From Naganishia liquefaciens (taxonomy: Eukaryota; Basidiomycota; Tremellomycetes; Filobasidiales; Filobasidiaceae): 64,000 nt of DNA. Shown piece after piece: positions 22,282 through 33,791 of this stretch (positions within the stretch are counted from its first letter, which is position 1; every line of letters begins with the position of its first letter). A program made the position numbers and the translations under genes. The notes under the pieces are model-generated. The model searched no databases. It was not told where the DNA came from and saw nothing but the letters and a program-made list of their open reading frames with translations. The DNA is taken from contig BLZA01000030.1 in the NCBI GenBank assembly GCA_013423385.1, positions 186,001 to 250,000 of the forward strand, in the 5' to 3' direction.

Positions 22282-23013
22282 TCAAGAGAAAATAGGATTA
22301 GCATAAAACTCCGAAAGGATCTCGGGGATCGCGAGCCGAAACGAACCGGCGAGAATGGAACGGAACGCGCCAAGTGGTGTGCCCCGTATGAGGGCGAGGA
22401 CGAGGGCGATGAACCCAGTGAGGATGGTTGATGTTAGTAGGGGCATGATAATCCGGAGTCGTTGCGAGCGTTGCCATGATGGATACTGCAGTTTGTGTGG
22501 GAATCCGAGGGAGATGAAGGGAGGGTTGGCAGTGTGAGATGGGCGGTGAGGATAGCGTAGGAAAGGTTAGGCTTACGTTGGGGATGATGCCGCGAATCCA
22601 CGGAAGGAAGACGATGAGATAGAGGAAGAGGACCTTGAGTTGATGGTACGGTGGTTGGCAATGGCAGTCTCTCGAGCGAGCGACCAAGGTCGGGAAAGAA
22701 ACACTCACGACGGTGACGGTCTGCAATGCGAGCGCGGCGACGAGCATCTTGTATCCTCTGTGACATTCCGCTCTATCGTCAGCAAAAGCTCTCTCACGAA
22801 CAATTCCCGCAGGTTTCGACTAGCTGACCTCGTTCTCTGCGCAGCCTCGCGAGTCCCCAGTATGTCATCCAAGACGTGCCGCCTGATATCCAACCACCAA
22901 CACCCGAATGCGCCAAGGAGGACGTATTTCCCGTGTTTGGCAAGCTGGGAAGCTGGACGGGTGCCCGGTGAAGTCGAACGTGGATGAAACTTCGGCGTTG
23001 ATTGTGGTGGCAT
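22282..23013 (-). CDS. Small polytopic membrane protein, family not recognised
   Basis: Four exons (23013-22829, 22757-22709, 22633-22577, 22485-22282) join in phase to 164 residues. The N-terminus is polar and basic (PKFHPRSTSPGTRP). Hydrophobic segments follow at about residues 30-48, 62-88 (KMLVAALALQTVTVVLFLYL), and 109-132 (IIMPLLTSTILTGFIALVLA), ending with an amphipathic SFRLAIPEILSEF. This looks like a three- or four-span protein of an internal membrane. Consistent phase across three canonical introns and continuous hydrophobic spans argue that the gene is real. I do not recognise a family or function. It is divergent from the LC8 gene, with 293 bases between start codons. Confidence 0.65.
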
Positions 23014-23306
23014 GATGGGTTTTGCTGATCTATCTCGTCGGAGGATGATTACTGATGAGCCACGGCGTGAAGGGGAAGTCGAAGGGGATGATGTCTTGTT
23101 CGTCAAGAAGCATGGCCAGATGAGCTGCCGGATGCAACTAAGAAACGTGTCGATCACAAATATCATCACATCATCAGTTCAACAAGAGACGCATTCAATC
23201 TGGAACTCAGCCCTTACTGTTTCTATCTCGCAAGCGACGGTACGTGGATTCAATCTATGCCGAGGCAGTAGCTCATCAGCCATCATCTCAGAAACCTCCC
23301 TTTACC

Positions 23307-23753
23307 ATGTCCGCGCCATCACAAGACCCAACAACGGGTTCGACGAACCCGGACGCCCCGGCACAACCCCATAAAGCCGTTATTAAGAGCATCGACATGG
23401 ACAAACCCATGGAGGAAAAAGCCATCGAGCTCGCCCACGAGGCGTTGGAAAAGTTTACGATGGAGAAGGATATGGCAGAATACTTGAAGCGCGAGTTTGA
23501 TCGGCTGTATCAAACGACGTGGCATTGCGTCGTCGGCAAGAAGTGAGTATCTGCGCGTGATTGAACGTGTGGAAGTGATGACTGATAGGAGCTTAGCTTT
23601 GGATCTTTCGTGACGCATGGTAAGGACCTCATGCAGGGGGAAGACAGATTTACGAGACGGAGCTGATTCCTCATGAACCGTTCATCAGAAACTCGACGAT
23701 TTATCTACTTCTACATTGGCCCCGTTTCCATTCTCCTCTGGAAAACGTCGTAG
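23307..23753 (+). CDS. DYN2: Dynein light chain LC8
   Basis: Three exons (23307-23542, 23597-23619, 23689-23753) give 107 residues. After a Pro/Thr-rich leader of about 25 residues comes the LC8 fold: [55 protein letters not shown] and the edge strand FIYFYIGPVSILLWKT. LC8 is a homodimeric hub that binds short linear motifs in dynein intermediate chain, nucleoporins and other partners and promotes their dimerisation. The middle exon is only 23 bases and encodes FGSFVTH; skipping it would shift the frame. An upstream in-frame ATG at 23244 would add 21 residues; I chose 23307 because LC8 proteins have short leaders and the extra codons look like untranslated leader. Confidence 0.95.
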
Positions 23754-24379
23754 ATCTTCAAAGGAAAGATTGACGCAAGGAATTTGGATACGAGAAGACA
23801 CTGGAACAGCATGGACACAGCTCTTGAAATGACCGCGATAGGATCAGACATCACGGGAAACTAGGTATCGTCTGACAGAGCGTTCAGATAACATATACAC
23901 TGCAGCGCTCTTCAGCTTTTAATAAGGATTCCCTGTGCAGAAAGATGAGGCGGTTCTTTCCGGAATGTACTCATCGCACACGTCACATCAGTCCTCCCGC
24001 AGACAGCCTGTTTGATGGCCCTTGTTCTGCGAAGCCTTCTCCCAGGAAGCTTCCTAGGATAGCAACAATGGCGGTGATTGAGAAAGGGATGTCCATGGCT
24101 GTGTCAGCAACACCCGGCCGGTCTCGCATTTGACGGGTTTGCCATAATCTCTTGTCATCGGCATCTTCGCGGTATCTTATCATCTAGAATTCGCCGGCTC
24201 GGCTTTGCAGCTTCGTGTGGCGAGAAAAATCGAGGCTGGACAGGCCCACGCGTAGCCAAGCATTGAACGTATAAAGTGAAAGATCCGGCTATTGTGCCGA
24301 TGGTCCACGAGATCGGTGGCCCATTCTCATCACAACGCTGAAGACTTGCATATCGCTGTCACCCTCGAGCTTTCTAGCC
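23754..24379. other. Intergenic: LC8 3' region and aminotransferase promoter
   Basis: About 625 bases between plus-strand genes. No gene, repeat or strong regulatory motif seen. Confidence 0.4.
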
Positions 24380-26074
24380 ATGACTGTCACTACTCAGTTC
24401 ACTCAGCAATCTCCCATGACCGCCGCCAAGGCATCGGCTACCGCCGTCGCTACCAAAGAATGGTCCATCAAGGCCTCCCCCGTCGTTGTAAGTTATGTCG
24501 ACTTCGCTCGACCTTCGCACGACTGACAGGTCTGCTGCAGGGCCGATCTAAGAACAAGATTCGATCTGTCATAGCTGGTCTTGACCTCTCGCAAACCAAG
24601 TCCGACAAGCCACTCATCAACCTTGGCCTGGGCGATCCGACGGTTTTTGGTCTTCATGATCCACCCAAGGTGGCCATCGAAGCGATGCAAGATGCTCTCA
24701 TCGGCGGCAATGCCAACGGGTATGTGCCCGGAACGGGACTGAAAGAGGCCTGTCAAGCTGTGGCGGACTACCATAAGCGATGGGATGGCGTCGATTATGC
24801 TGCCGAGGACGTGACGCTTGTGAGCAGCGGAACGGCGATAAGTGTAACGTGCCGCTGATTTGATGCTTTCTCTAGACCCACGGCACATCACATGCCCTTG
24901 ACATGTGCTTCTCCGTCATGGCATCGCCCGAACACAACGTCTTGATTCCGCGCCCGGGCTTTCCTGCTTATGGAACGCTGCTCGGCAATGTCGGCTGTGA
25001 AGTGCGAGAATACGAAGTGCTCGCGGATCGGGAGTGGGAATGTGACCTCGAAGCAATGGAACAGCAGATTGATGAGAACACTGCTTTCATCTTGATTGTA
25101 AGCATGCGCGCTGACGGGCCCTGAATGTGGACGGCTGATTCTTTGCTAGACCAACCCGTCGAACCCATGCGGTAACAACATGACCCCTCAACACTTGCAG
25201 GACATTGTGAATATTGCGGAAAGGCACAGAGTCCCTATTATCGCGGACGAGGTGAGCTTCGCGTGTCTTATTACGCCATGTAGCGATGCTGAAACTAACA
25301 TCACCTAGATCTACGGACACATGCATTGGTCGGAATGGCCTTTCGTACCGCTCGCTTCGCTGGCCAAGTCTGCACCGGTCTTGACCTTGTCTGGACTTTC
25401 CAAGCGATTTTTGTTGCCCGGTAAGTACTTTCTTTCGAAGAAGCAAGGATTAGAACTGAGCGCTTCTTGACAGGCTGGCGTTTCGGCTGGATTGCACTCC
25501 ACGACTCGCTCAACGTCGCCGGCGCGATTCGCAATGGCTTGCATGCATGGGGCAACCGATTCATGGGTCCGAACACGCTCGTGCAAAAGAGCCTTGGGCG
25601 AATCCTGAGCGAGACTCCTGATAGCTGGTATGATGAAGTGACCAGAAAGCTGGAGGTGGGTTCTTGTTGTTGAGTGCTCTGACTGAGCTCGTGACTAACG
25701 TATTCGGTTGCTTTTCTAGTACAACGCCCAGCTCGCCTACTCCAACTTGAGCATTATTCCGGGATTATACTGCACATTCCCAACGGCAGCCATGTACCTC
25801 CTTTTGGGCGTGGATATTAAGCATTTCCCTGAGTTCCCATCGGATGTCGAGTTTTGCAGCGGTAAGCCTCGACTCGGTCATCAATGTGGGCGTTTGCTGA
25901 GTTTCTCTGTCTCCATGCACAGCCCTAGTGCAGGAACAGAACCTGTTCTGCATTCCCGGCGAGTCTTTCAGTATCGCCAATCACATGCGCCTCGTTCTCG
26001 CTGCGCCTTCCAACGTGCTGCAGGATTCGTGCGAACGGCTTCGAGAGTTTTGTGCGAAACACTACGTCGCATGA
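24380..26074 (+). CDS. Tyrosine aminotransferase-like PLP enzyme
   Basis: Eight exons (24380-24487, 24541-24819, 24876-25097, 25150-25251, 25309-25420, 25474-25655, 25720-25861, 25923-26074) encode 432 residues of a fold-type I aminotransferase. Landmarks run in order: KSDKPLINLGLGDPTVFGL, ANGYVPGTGLKEAC, THGTSHALDMCF, PGFPAYGTLL, TNPSNPCGNN, IADEIYGHM with the cofactor-binding Asp and Tyr, and SGLSKRFLLPGWRFGW whose lysine forms the Schiff base with pyridoxal phosphate. The last exon supplies the substrate-carboxylate arginine in ANHMRLVLA. Best resemblance is to tyrosine/nicotianamine-type aminotransferases, so it probably swaps amino groups between aromatic amino acids and 2-oxoglutarate in the cytosol. 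Exact substrate range is not readable. Confidence 0.9.
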
Positions 26075-26393
26075 ATCTGATGCAGAAGTCTCTCCGTGCT
26101 CGCGTTTCGTTGTAATATTTGCCGACATAGATGATAAGTTGTATAATAGGAATTGATTACTGATAGACTCGATCCGCATATGCTTTCGCAACGACTTGCC
26201 GCAATGATTTCTACCGCAGTGTGCGAAACCATGACGCGTCTCATTTCCGACGCGATCCCCCCTCCGATCGCGAGATTCGCAACGAGGTGTGCGGAAACAA
26301 ACCGACAGCGACGTTTCATGTTCATTCATCATTCCCTCGTATACGAACGCTCGTCGACGCTATCTTTTGGAGTGAATACAGTCACTCCGCGCC
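26075..26393. other. Short intergenic region
   Basis: About 320 bases between two plus-strand genes. No gene or distinct motif seen; it must contain the terminator of the aminotransferase gene and the promoter of the transporter gene. Confidence 0.4.
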
Positions 26394-28058
26394 ATGATGA
26401 TCCCCGAGCTGGCCGCATCCGCCATCGACTGGACGCCCGTGCTCGCTCTCGTCTTTGGCGGCTGCTGTTCGTGGGTGACCTAGCTGGAGCTGCATCAAGT
26501 CACACGCTGATAAGCTATTTCGCGATAGGAATGTGTTCGCGCTTGAGGCAGTACTGAAGAGTCATCCGAATGGCGGTAAGCAACAGGACTGCTAAATATC
26601 GCCAAGCTTACTTGAACATCCGACAGGCGTCTTCTTGACTTTCATTCAGTTTGCCTATGTGACGCTACAAACACTTTCGACCCAGTTCACCTTTACGTCG
26701 CCAGACGAGCCGGCAAAACGTCGCTGGATACCCCGATTAAAGCCTCGAATTGTGCCGCTTCGGCGATGGATAGTGCAAGTCGTCTTGTTCCTGGCTGTCT
26801 CGCTTATGAACAACTGGGCATTTGGGTTTAAAGTGCCTGTGCCGATACATATCATTTTCCGCTCTGGAGGTGAGCTGAACCGAGCCCGGTATACAGGGTA
26901 CTGAGAGCCATCTCCAGGTTTGTGTGTATCCATGTTGATGGGATGGCTGGTAGGCGGGAAGCGGTACGGAAAGTGGCAAGTGGTGAGTCTACGCCAGGGT
27001 GACATCAATTTCCGCTCAGTATTTGGGATCCAGCTATCCGTTGTGCTCATCACGCTCGGCATCACGCTCGCTACCCTCTCCGCTCCGCACAAACCTGGGT
27101 CAACCCCGCCTGCGCCTACGGATACAACACACGCGACCACTTCCGATACAGCTTCGATAAGGCTGTCCGACGGCACGCAATATGCGCTGGGAATTGCATT
27201 GCTCACCGTCGCACTCGTCATATCCTCATTGATGGGTCTCTGGCAGGAGGGAACGTATAAGCGGTATGGTGCTGTCTGGCAGGAAGGATTGTTCTATAGC
27301 GCAAGTACGCAGTCACACAAGCCGAGAATGAGGCTGATTCGTAGTCTCGTAGCATGCGCTGTCTCTGCCGTTCTTTTTGCCGTTTCTATCAGGCCTCTCG
27401 AACGATTTTACCCAGCTTTCCCAGTCTGCGCCTGCCCGGTTGTACTTGCCGCTTCCATCGTGGATTCTGCCACTCAAGTATCCAGTTGTCGGGGGCAAGG
27501 GTCTAGAGCTGGTCGTTCCCTCGGCGTGGATCGCGCTGGCTCTCAATATCTTCACTCAAGGTCTCTGCATCAAAGGTGTCAATCGGCTGACGGCCGTAAG
27601 TCAACGGCTCTGGTTTTCAGAAAGAACGTTGCTCATCAGGTTCCCAGAGAGTTTCTTCGCTTACCGTTAACCTCGTCTTGACGCTGCGTAAAGCGCTCTC
27701 CCTGGCGATCAGCGTGACATATTATGGCTCTGGGTTTACGCCCGGCCTCGCAATCGGTTCAGCGATGGTGCTCGGTGCGTAGACGACCCAGACGAAGGAT
27801 GACGTGCATTGATGGCTCCAATCGCCAGCCGGCACGGCGCTATACAGCGTCTCCTCTTCCACTAGACCGAAGCCTACCGATGATACGGTGCAAGAGATAC
27901 CGCGCGATGACGACAAGACGTACGAGATCATTGTCAAGCGGGACGACGCGGCCAACAATCCGGCAGAAAAAGTGGCGCCCGAGGAAATGCTGGCGCGGAT
28001 GAGGGTTCATGCAACCGAGGTACGACGGCGCGGGACACGCGTTGTCGAGGATGAATAG
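26394..28058 (+). CDS. YEA4: UDP-GlcNAc (nucleotide-sugar) transporter, YEA4/SLC35B4 type
   Basis: Eight exons (26394-26470, 26529-26575, 26627-26869, 26918-26982, 27034-27300, 27353-27595, 27648-27774, 27829-28058) give 432 residues. The ten-span layout and motifs fit the Yea4/SLC35B4 branch: GGCCSNVFALEAVLK in span 1, NNWAFGFKVPVPIHIIFRSG, VLSVVLITLGITLATLS, YKRYGAVWQEGLFYSH, and TVNLVLTLRKALSLAISV near the end. In yeast, Yea4 brings UDP-N-acetylglucosamine into the ER lumen for chitin synthesis. The 60-residue C-terminal tail is charged and cytosolic. Intron 5 uses a GC donor (AGC|GCAAGT) and restores SHALSLPFF in phase; intron 4 looks skippable because the frame stays open, but removing it gives the conserved family sequence. 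Confidence 0.9.
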
Positions 28059-28117
28059 GGGCTTCCCAGCTGTACATAGATGAGGTCATGATGCATATTC
28101 TAGTCGTTACAAATGTC

Positions 28118-29161
28118 CTACTCCTCCATTGGCACTTGCTCCATCGGCACAGGCTGCACTTCGCTTGTTGCAGCTGTTGTTGCTGCCGCCGCCGTCGACG
28201 CATCCCTCGCCTCACGCTTCTCCTGCTCATACTTGTACCACAACTCGCTGACATCCTTGTTGCCCAAGAACTCCCAACCGTCCTCGCGCACATGGAACAA
28301 GTTGTTGGTGTTTCCCGAATATGCATCCCTGTGTCCGGCCGCAACGATCGCTCGTCGTCCGAGCTCTTGCGCCTCGGCATCCGTCAAGTCCCAGTGGTAT
28401 CCCTGATCCAACACGCCATACGCAAACGTCGCACCGGAACCGACGGCAAAGACGTCACCCTTTAGTCGTGTGCCATCGTTGTCAACGTAAAAAATGGCGG
28501 GGCCCGTCTTATCCCAACCGCAGATCATGGTTCCCATGGAGAGACCCTGGCCCTTGTATTCATAGACAATGTTGGCGAGGATTTTGGAAGCAGCGGCGAC
28601 GGAGATGCGTTCCTTGTTACGGAGCTCGTGCATACGGCAGCGCATGCCAAGGTAAGTCTCCCTGTCATGATCATTTACTGTTAGACGCGAAAAAAAGGAA
28701 GATCCGCGAAGACAGACATACCAATACTGACAATCCGCCGCACCACCGGCCATGGTCCCCAACAAGTACTTGTTAATCTCAATCACCTTTTTCACCGTCC
28801 CACTCGCGATATAGCTGCCCGCCGTCGCCCGAGAATCCACACTGACAATGATACCGCCGCGGAACCGGAACGCGAGCGTCGTCGTTCCGTGTGCGAGCTT
28901 GATTTTCGCCTGCGGGTTCTGCGACATGGAGTTTGTGTACGTGGAGAGGAATGCTGCGGGCTGGAGAAGAGGAAGAGCGTTAGAAGAAGGGTTTCAGGGG
29001 ACAACGCGGAAACGCACATCCGGCACACGCGGGATCTGCATCCCCTTGACGACGCCAAACTCGTTGAGGTTACCCCATGCGATGGCGGAGTCGCAGTCTT
29101 CTGCCTCGTCTGGGTTGACGTGTACTGGCGGCGGTGCAAGGCGGTGTACGAGGGATTCCAT
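28118..29161 (-). CDS. PRE2: 20S proteasome beta-5 subunit (chymotrypsin-like)
   Basis: Three exons (29161-29018, 28960-28722, 28661-28118) encode 308 residues. A propeptide of about 70 residues ends at LAHG, after which [20 protein letters not shown] begins; the first Thr would be the mature catalytic nucleophile. Asp17 and Arg19 (SVDSRAT) and Lys33 ([12 protein letters not shown]) are in place. Substrate-pocket and assembly segments [16 protein letters not shown] and [15 protein letters not shown] follow. The C-terminus extends about 35 residues past the usual end with an Ala/Thr-rich and PMEQVPMEE tail that is not typical of yeast Pre2. The protein forms part of the inner beta ring and cleaves after hydrophobic residues. 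It is head-to-head with the mug190-like gene, 278 bases apart. Confidence 0.95.
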
Positions 29162-29439
29162 AGTGGTGGCGTGTATGGTAAGGACGGACAACGAGGGACA
29201 AGGTAATGACGGTAATCAGATGCGAATCCTCGTTGATGGAGCTTGCGATCACCTCTAGACACGCAAGCGCAGATGACGAAGACTAAGCCGAGACGGACAT
29301 CTTTTGCTGCATCTCCGCTCTGCGCCGTCCTCCTGACCTCCACTGTCCGACAATGACGTCAAACCGCTTGGCGACGTCCGCGATATATATCCCCCTCATG
29401 ACCTCCCTCCCCGCTCGCTCGCTTTCACTCACCGCAACC
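29162..29439. promoter_or_regulatory. Bidirectional promoter of PRE2 and mug190-like gene
   Basis: The two start codons are 278 bases apart and face outward. A perfect palindromic TGACGTCA (CRE-type bZIP site) lies at 29354-29361 and a TATATAT run at about 29384-29390, 50 bases before the plus-strand start. I saw no exact proteasome-type PACE element. Confidence 0.5.
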
Positions 29440-32400
29440 ATGTCCGATCTGCCGCCCCTTCCCGAGGCGCCGCCCAGCAGGCACATTGGTGAGGGTTACA
29501 GCTACAATCATCCCGTCCCTACCGTGCAAAAGTACCGCGACGAGAGAAAGGAATGGGATCAACAGGCAGACGAGTATGCGAAGTTGATGGGAAAGAGAGG
29601 AGACGGCGGTAGCGTCAGGGATGATGAGACGGCAACAACTGCCAGTACGGCGGGGACGACGGGGACAGCGGCGTCAGTCAATGGAAAACCATCGCAGGGA
29701 GCGGTGCACGCGACCGGGGACGTTCCCTCCGCGAACAATACTGCGAAGAAGACATCCGACGGACCCGTGGCCAACGAGCGAGCCAACAAGAAGCGGGACG
29801 CCGTCAAGAGCCCCGGTCAGCAGGAAAAGGAGGAAATGATGGATCGCATGAATGCCAACAAGGAAAAACCGACGGATCGGCTAAAAAAGGGTCCGCACGG
29901 GGAACGAAGGGTACGTCTGCATCGTCGCCGAGTGACCTATCAGCTGATTTCAGCTCTTTGCAGGTTCGAGACCCCACAACTGGCGGCGAAGTGATCATCA
30001 AGGACGCCGACCCAAAACAATTCGACGCTTCCCATCCGGCTCTCAAGGGCTCCAATGTCCTCCTTCATCCTTTCCCCCCGCCTCGACCGGCGTCGCTCAA
30101 CTATGCGCAGCACAAACTCCAACTGCTCGGCGTCGCCTGCGGTGGAAGCTTGCTTATTGTTTGGCTCTTTACCGCCTTCGGTCACGGGTTCTGGCGTTTT
30201 GCCCGTGTTAGCTTTATCTGTTCGGCCGCGGCTGTCGTATTGATTACGCTCGTGAGCCTGATCAGTCGGAATCTCGAGGAAGAAATGGACGCTGTCAGGC
30301 TCGATATGCATCGTCAGCGCGGGGAAATTTACTCGCCGCCCGTTCCGGAATCCGTCGAATGGCTCAACAACATGATCAAGCTCATGTGGGGCCTGATTGA
30401 CCCGGGCATGTTTATCAGCGTTACTGACATGGTCGAGGACATCATGCAGCAGTCCCTGCCCGGCTTTGTTGAAGCTGTGCGCATCTCAGACTTCGGACAG
30501 GGCACGAACCCTCTGCGTATCCTGTCCATTCGCGCATTGGCGGACGAGCAAGGCAGTTCTGGGTATCCCAAGGATAACTGGATCAACAAGGGCGACCACG
30601 AGGCCAAGTCCAAGGACACGACCGGAAAGATCATTGACGAAGATGCCGCCGGCGACTATTACAACTTTGAGGTTGCGTTTGCGTATTCCGCCGTCGAGGG
30701 CAAAAACTCGGGCACACGCGCCAAGAATATCCACTTGCTCATTGAATTCTTCTTAGGCGCCTGGGACTGGTTCCACTTGCCTGTGCCAATTTGGATCCAG
30801 GTAGAGGGCATCGCCGGCGTCGTTCGCTTGCGTATGCAAATGATCCAAGAATTCCCGTACGTGCGTAATCTGACATTCACGCTCTGCGGCGTTCCGCACG
30901 TCGATGTCAGCTGTGTGCCGATGAGCAAAAAGCTGCCTGATGTGCTCGATTTGCCGTTTGTTTCGAATTTCGTAAAGATGGCCATTGCGGCGGGCACGGC
31001 CGAGATGTGTGCGCCGAAATCAATGACGCTCAACCTCAAGGAGATGCTTAGCGGGGCCGCGCTCGGAGGTGAGTCGGGAAGTTTCTCGATACAGTGATTG
31101 CCAGGCTGACACTGTCATTTGCAGACACGACGGCCATTGGTGTGTTCATTATCACAATCCACTATGCCGAGGATCTCTCGGCGCAGGACAGCAACGGCAA
31201 GTCGGATCCGTACGTCGTGCTCGCGTATGCCAAGGTATGTCGCAGAATCCCCCTCGGCAAAGAGTCGCGCTCATGGTTTCGTTCAGTTTGGTAAACCCAT
31301 GTACTCGACGCGAATCATTCTTGGCGACTTGAACCCCGTGTGGGAGGAGACCGCTGTCATGCTGCTGACGATGGATGAGGTCAGGTCCAAGGAAGACTTG
31401 TCAGCCATGCTTTGGGACTCGGACAAGCGCTCCGCAGAGTAGGCTGACAGGCTGGTGATGCCTGAGGGTCAATGCTGAAATTTTCTCTGTTTGCCAGCGA
31501 CTTGGTCGGACGTGTACAGATCCCCGTCAAGGAACTCATGGAAAACCCCAACCAGATGATCCGTCGGGCCGACTCGCTCAAGGGCTTTGAGGATGCCGAC
31601 GAAATGAAGGGAAAGCTGCACTGGTCTATCGGCTTCTTTGAGAAGGTACCCTTGAAGAAAGAGCTCGAGCGTCTACCGACGCCGGAAGAGGCGAAAGCGA
31701 TGCCCGCGCCCGACTCGAAGACGGCCCCGGAGATGGAGATGCGGCCAAACGATGCCGCACCTAATCCCGCCAAAAAGGACTTGCCGCCGCCGCCGCCTGA
31801 TGTGCAGAAGACCAAGCCGGACCCCGAGTACCCGTCGGGTGTGTTCAACTTGACTATTCACCATGCCATCAATGTCGAGAGGCAGGATCTTACGGGTAGA
31901 AAGGGCGAGCGTGAGGGCCAGGCTGGTCAGGATACCGATGATCCTACCCAGCAGAACGATAACTTGCCTTCACCGTACTGTGAAGTCATAGTCAATGACG
32001 ACTTGGTCTTCAAGACTCGTGTCAAACAGTACAATACCCAGCCATTCTTCGAGGCTCCGATCGAGGTGTTTGTACGCGACTGGCAGGACAGCGTAGTTCG
32101 TGTCGTCATGCGCGACAGCCGCGTCAGGGAATCCGATCCGATTCTCGGTGTCGTCTCGCTGCGAATGGCCGAAGTCTTCTCCGAGGCGTCCAGCGTTACC
32201 TCTACCTGGGCTATTACAGAGGGCCAGGGCTTTGGCAAGATCAACATGTCGCTGGCGTTCCGAGGTATCCGCACCAAGCTGCCGAAGAACATGATCGGCT
32301 GGAACACGGGCACGCTCGATGTCGGTGACGTCACGGTCGATATCGATGAAAGCCATCGGGAGCTGCTGCCGTCGAACGGCATGAAACTCTTGGTCAAGAC

Positions 32401-33284
32401 GTCAGATAGCCTCGAGACGGTGCCCAAAAACAAGGCCGAGGTGCATGGCACCACTATCCATTGGGACTGCGACGGCATGCGAATTCCCATATACATGCGA
32501 TACCAGTCGTCCGTTGTGTTTGAGTTCGGCGCAAGCACAGGTACCGTTGCCAAGCTGTTGAACAAGGACGCGCCCGACGCTATCGCTGTGCTCTGGCTGC
32601 AAGACCTAACAGATGATGTCGAGCAGCAGGTCAAGCTGCCTATCTTTGTCGGCAAGGATTTGGAAACGCTTCGACAGAATGCCATCAACGATCAAACCGC
32701 CAAACACCACGACTTTGAGGTCGCGGGGTGGTTGACGGTCATCTTGAAGCTTGACAGTGGGCTTGATCAAGATCACGAGAAGATTCAGGATGCGCTCAGT
32801 CAAGCCCGACGACATGCGCTCGAGGCCTAGTGAGTGTTTGAGTCGACATGTTGAGCCTTGCTAAAATCTCTCTCATTAGCGACCGAGTAGAGGGTGAAGC
32901 CGAGATCGCGGTTAAGAACAGGTAAGTTTATAGGTTACGGCGTCGTTCTCCATCGCTCAACTGCGTTCAGCCATGCCATGGACGACGGTGTCATTGACAA
33001 GAAGGAGCAAAAGGCCATTGATGACGCCCACAAGCGACAGCTAGAAGCGCGTGGCAGAGGGCCCGCACAGTTCAAGGCTTACCGTCAAGCAAAATGGATG
33101 AAGAATGTGCGTTTACCCTTGCTGCTCACCGAGTCTATTCGTCTGATTATCCCGATTCCAGGGTTTGAAAACACGACTGATGCCCAAAAGCACCAAGTCG
33201 AGAGAACGTAAGCAAGCCCTCGTCTCTTCCGTTTTTGCTGTAACTTACATTGGGTTATGTTTAGCGACCGTGCTGACAGAGTAA
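29440..33284 (+). CDS. mug190: Tricalbin/extended-synaptotagmin-like SMP-C2 protein (mug190 type)
   Basis: Nine exons (29440-29910, 29964-31068, 31125-31234, 31287-31438, 31498-32829, 32880-32921, 32971-33106, 33162-33207, 33265-33284) give 1,137 residues. An unstructured charged N-terminus (1-190) leads to a membrane hairpin (LLGVACGGSLLIVWLF and FICSAAAVVLITLVSL). Then comes an SMP lipid-binding domain starting ESVEWLNNMIKLMWGLIDPG, followed by C2-type domains: GVFIITIHYAEDLSAQDSNG with DPYVVLAYAK, and a second opening FNLTIHHAINVERQDL. The order matches S. pombe Mug190 and is related to tricalbins and extended synaptotagmins, which tether ER to plasma membrane and move lipids. A basic tail (KSTKSREPTVLTE) ends the protein. 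An upstream in-frame ATG (29398) exists but overlaps the TATA-like site, so 29440 is preferred. Confidence 0.9.
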
Positions 33285-33791
33285 TTGCGTAGCACCCTAA
33301 ATGGACTTGGCTAGAGACGGATCAAACATGTATCGGTAGACCCCTCGAGCGTCTTATACACGTGTGCGCTCTCGCTGTATCCTATGAATAATACTTGCAT
33401 GTGATCGAGATGTGGAGCTCGAAGAGACGTCGTGAGCGGGAATGGACTGGATTGACAAGACGACGAGACTGTCATGGGAGAAGTGGGTGGCGTTACACAC
33501 GATAAACACCTTCGAGCAGAGCTTTCCCCAGGCGGTCGTACACCTTAAGGGGCTTTGGTTGCTGCGCTTGTTTCCAGTATTCAAGTGACAGCTCGAAACC
33601 AAATGTATTGAGTCACAATTCGTTGCATACAGAGACGTGGAAGTGAACAGCTGAGCGGGTTGCACTGTCGATGTAGCACTATACATATGCGCTTTTGTGA
33701 ATGCTCCCCTTTTCTGCCAATCCCCACCAACACGCTTGGACCTCTTTTAGCCAAGCCTACTCTTGGTCTTCATGCCCCCTTCTTTCCCCGT
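33285..33791. other. Intergenic between convergent genes
   Basis: About 500 bases holding the 3' ends of the mug190-like gene and the SANT/AT-hook gene. No recognisable gene or repeat. Confidence 0.4.

Noticed and set aside
26918-27300. YEA4 exon without intron at 26983-27033
   Set aside because: The frame stays open, but removing the 51-base intron gives the conserved transporter sequence VLSVVLITLG.
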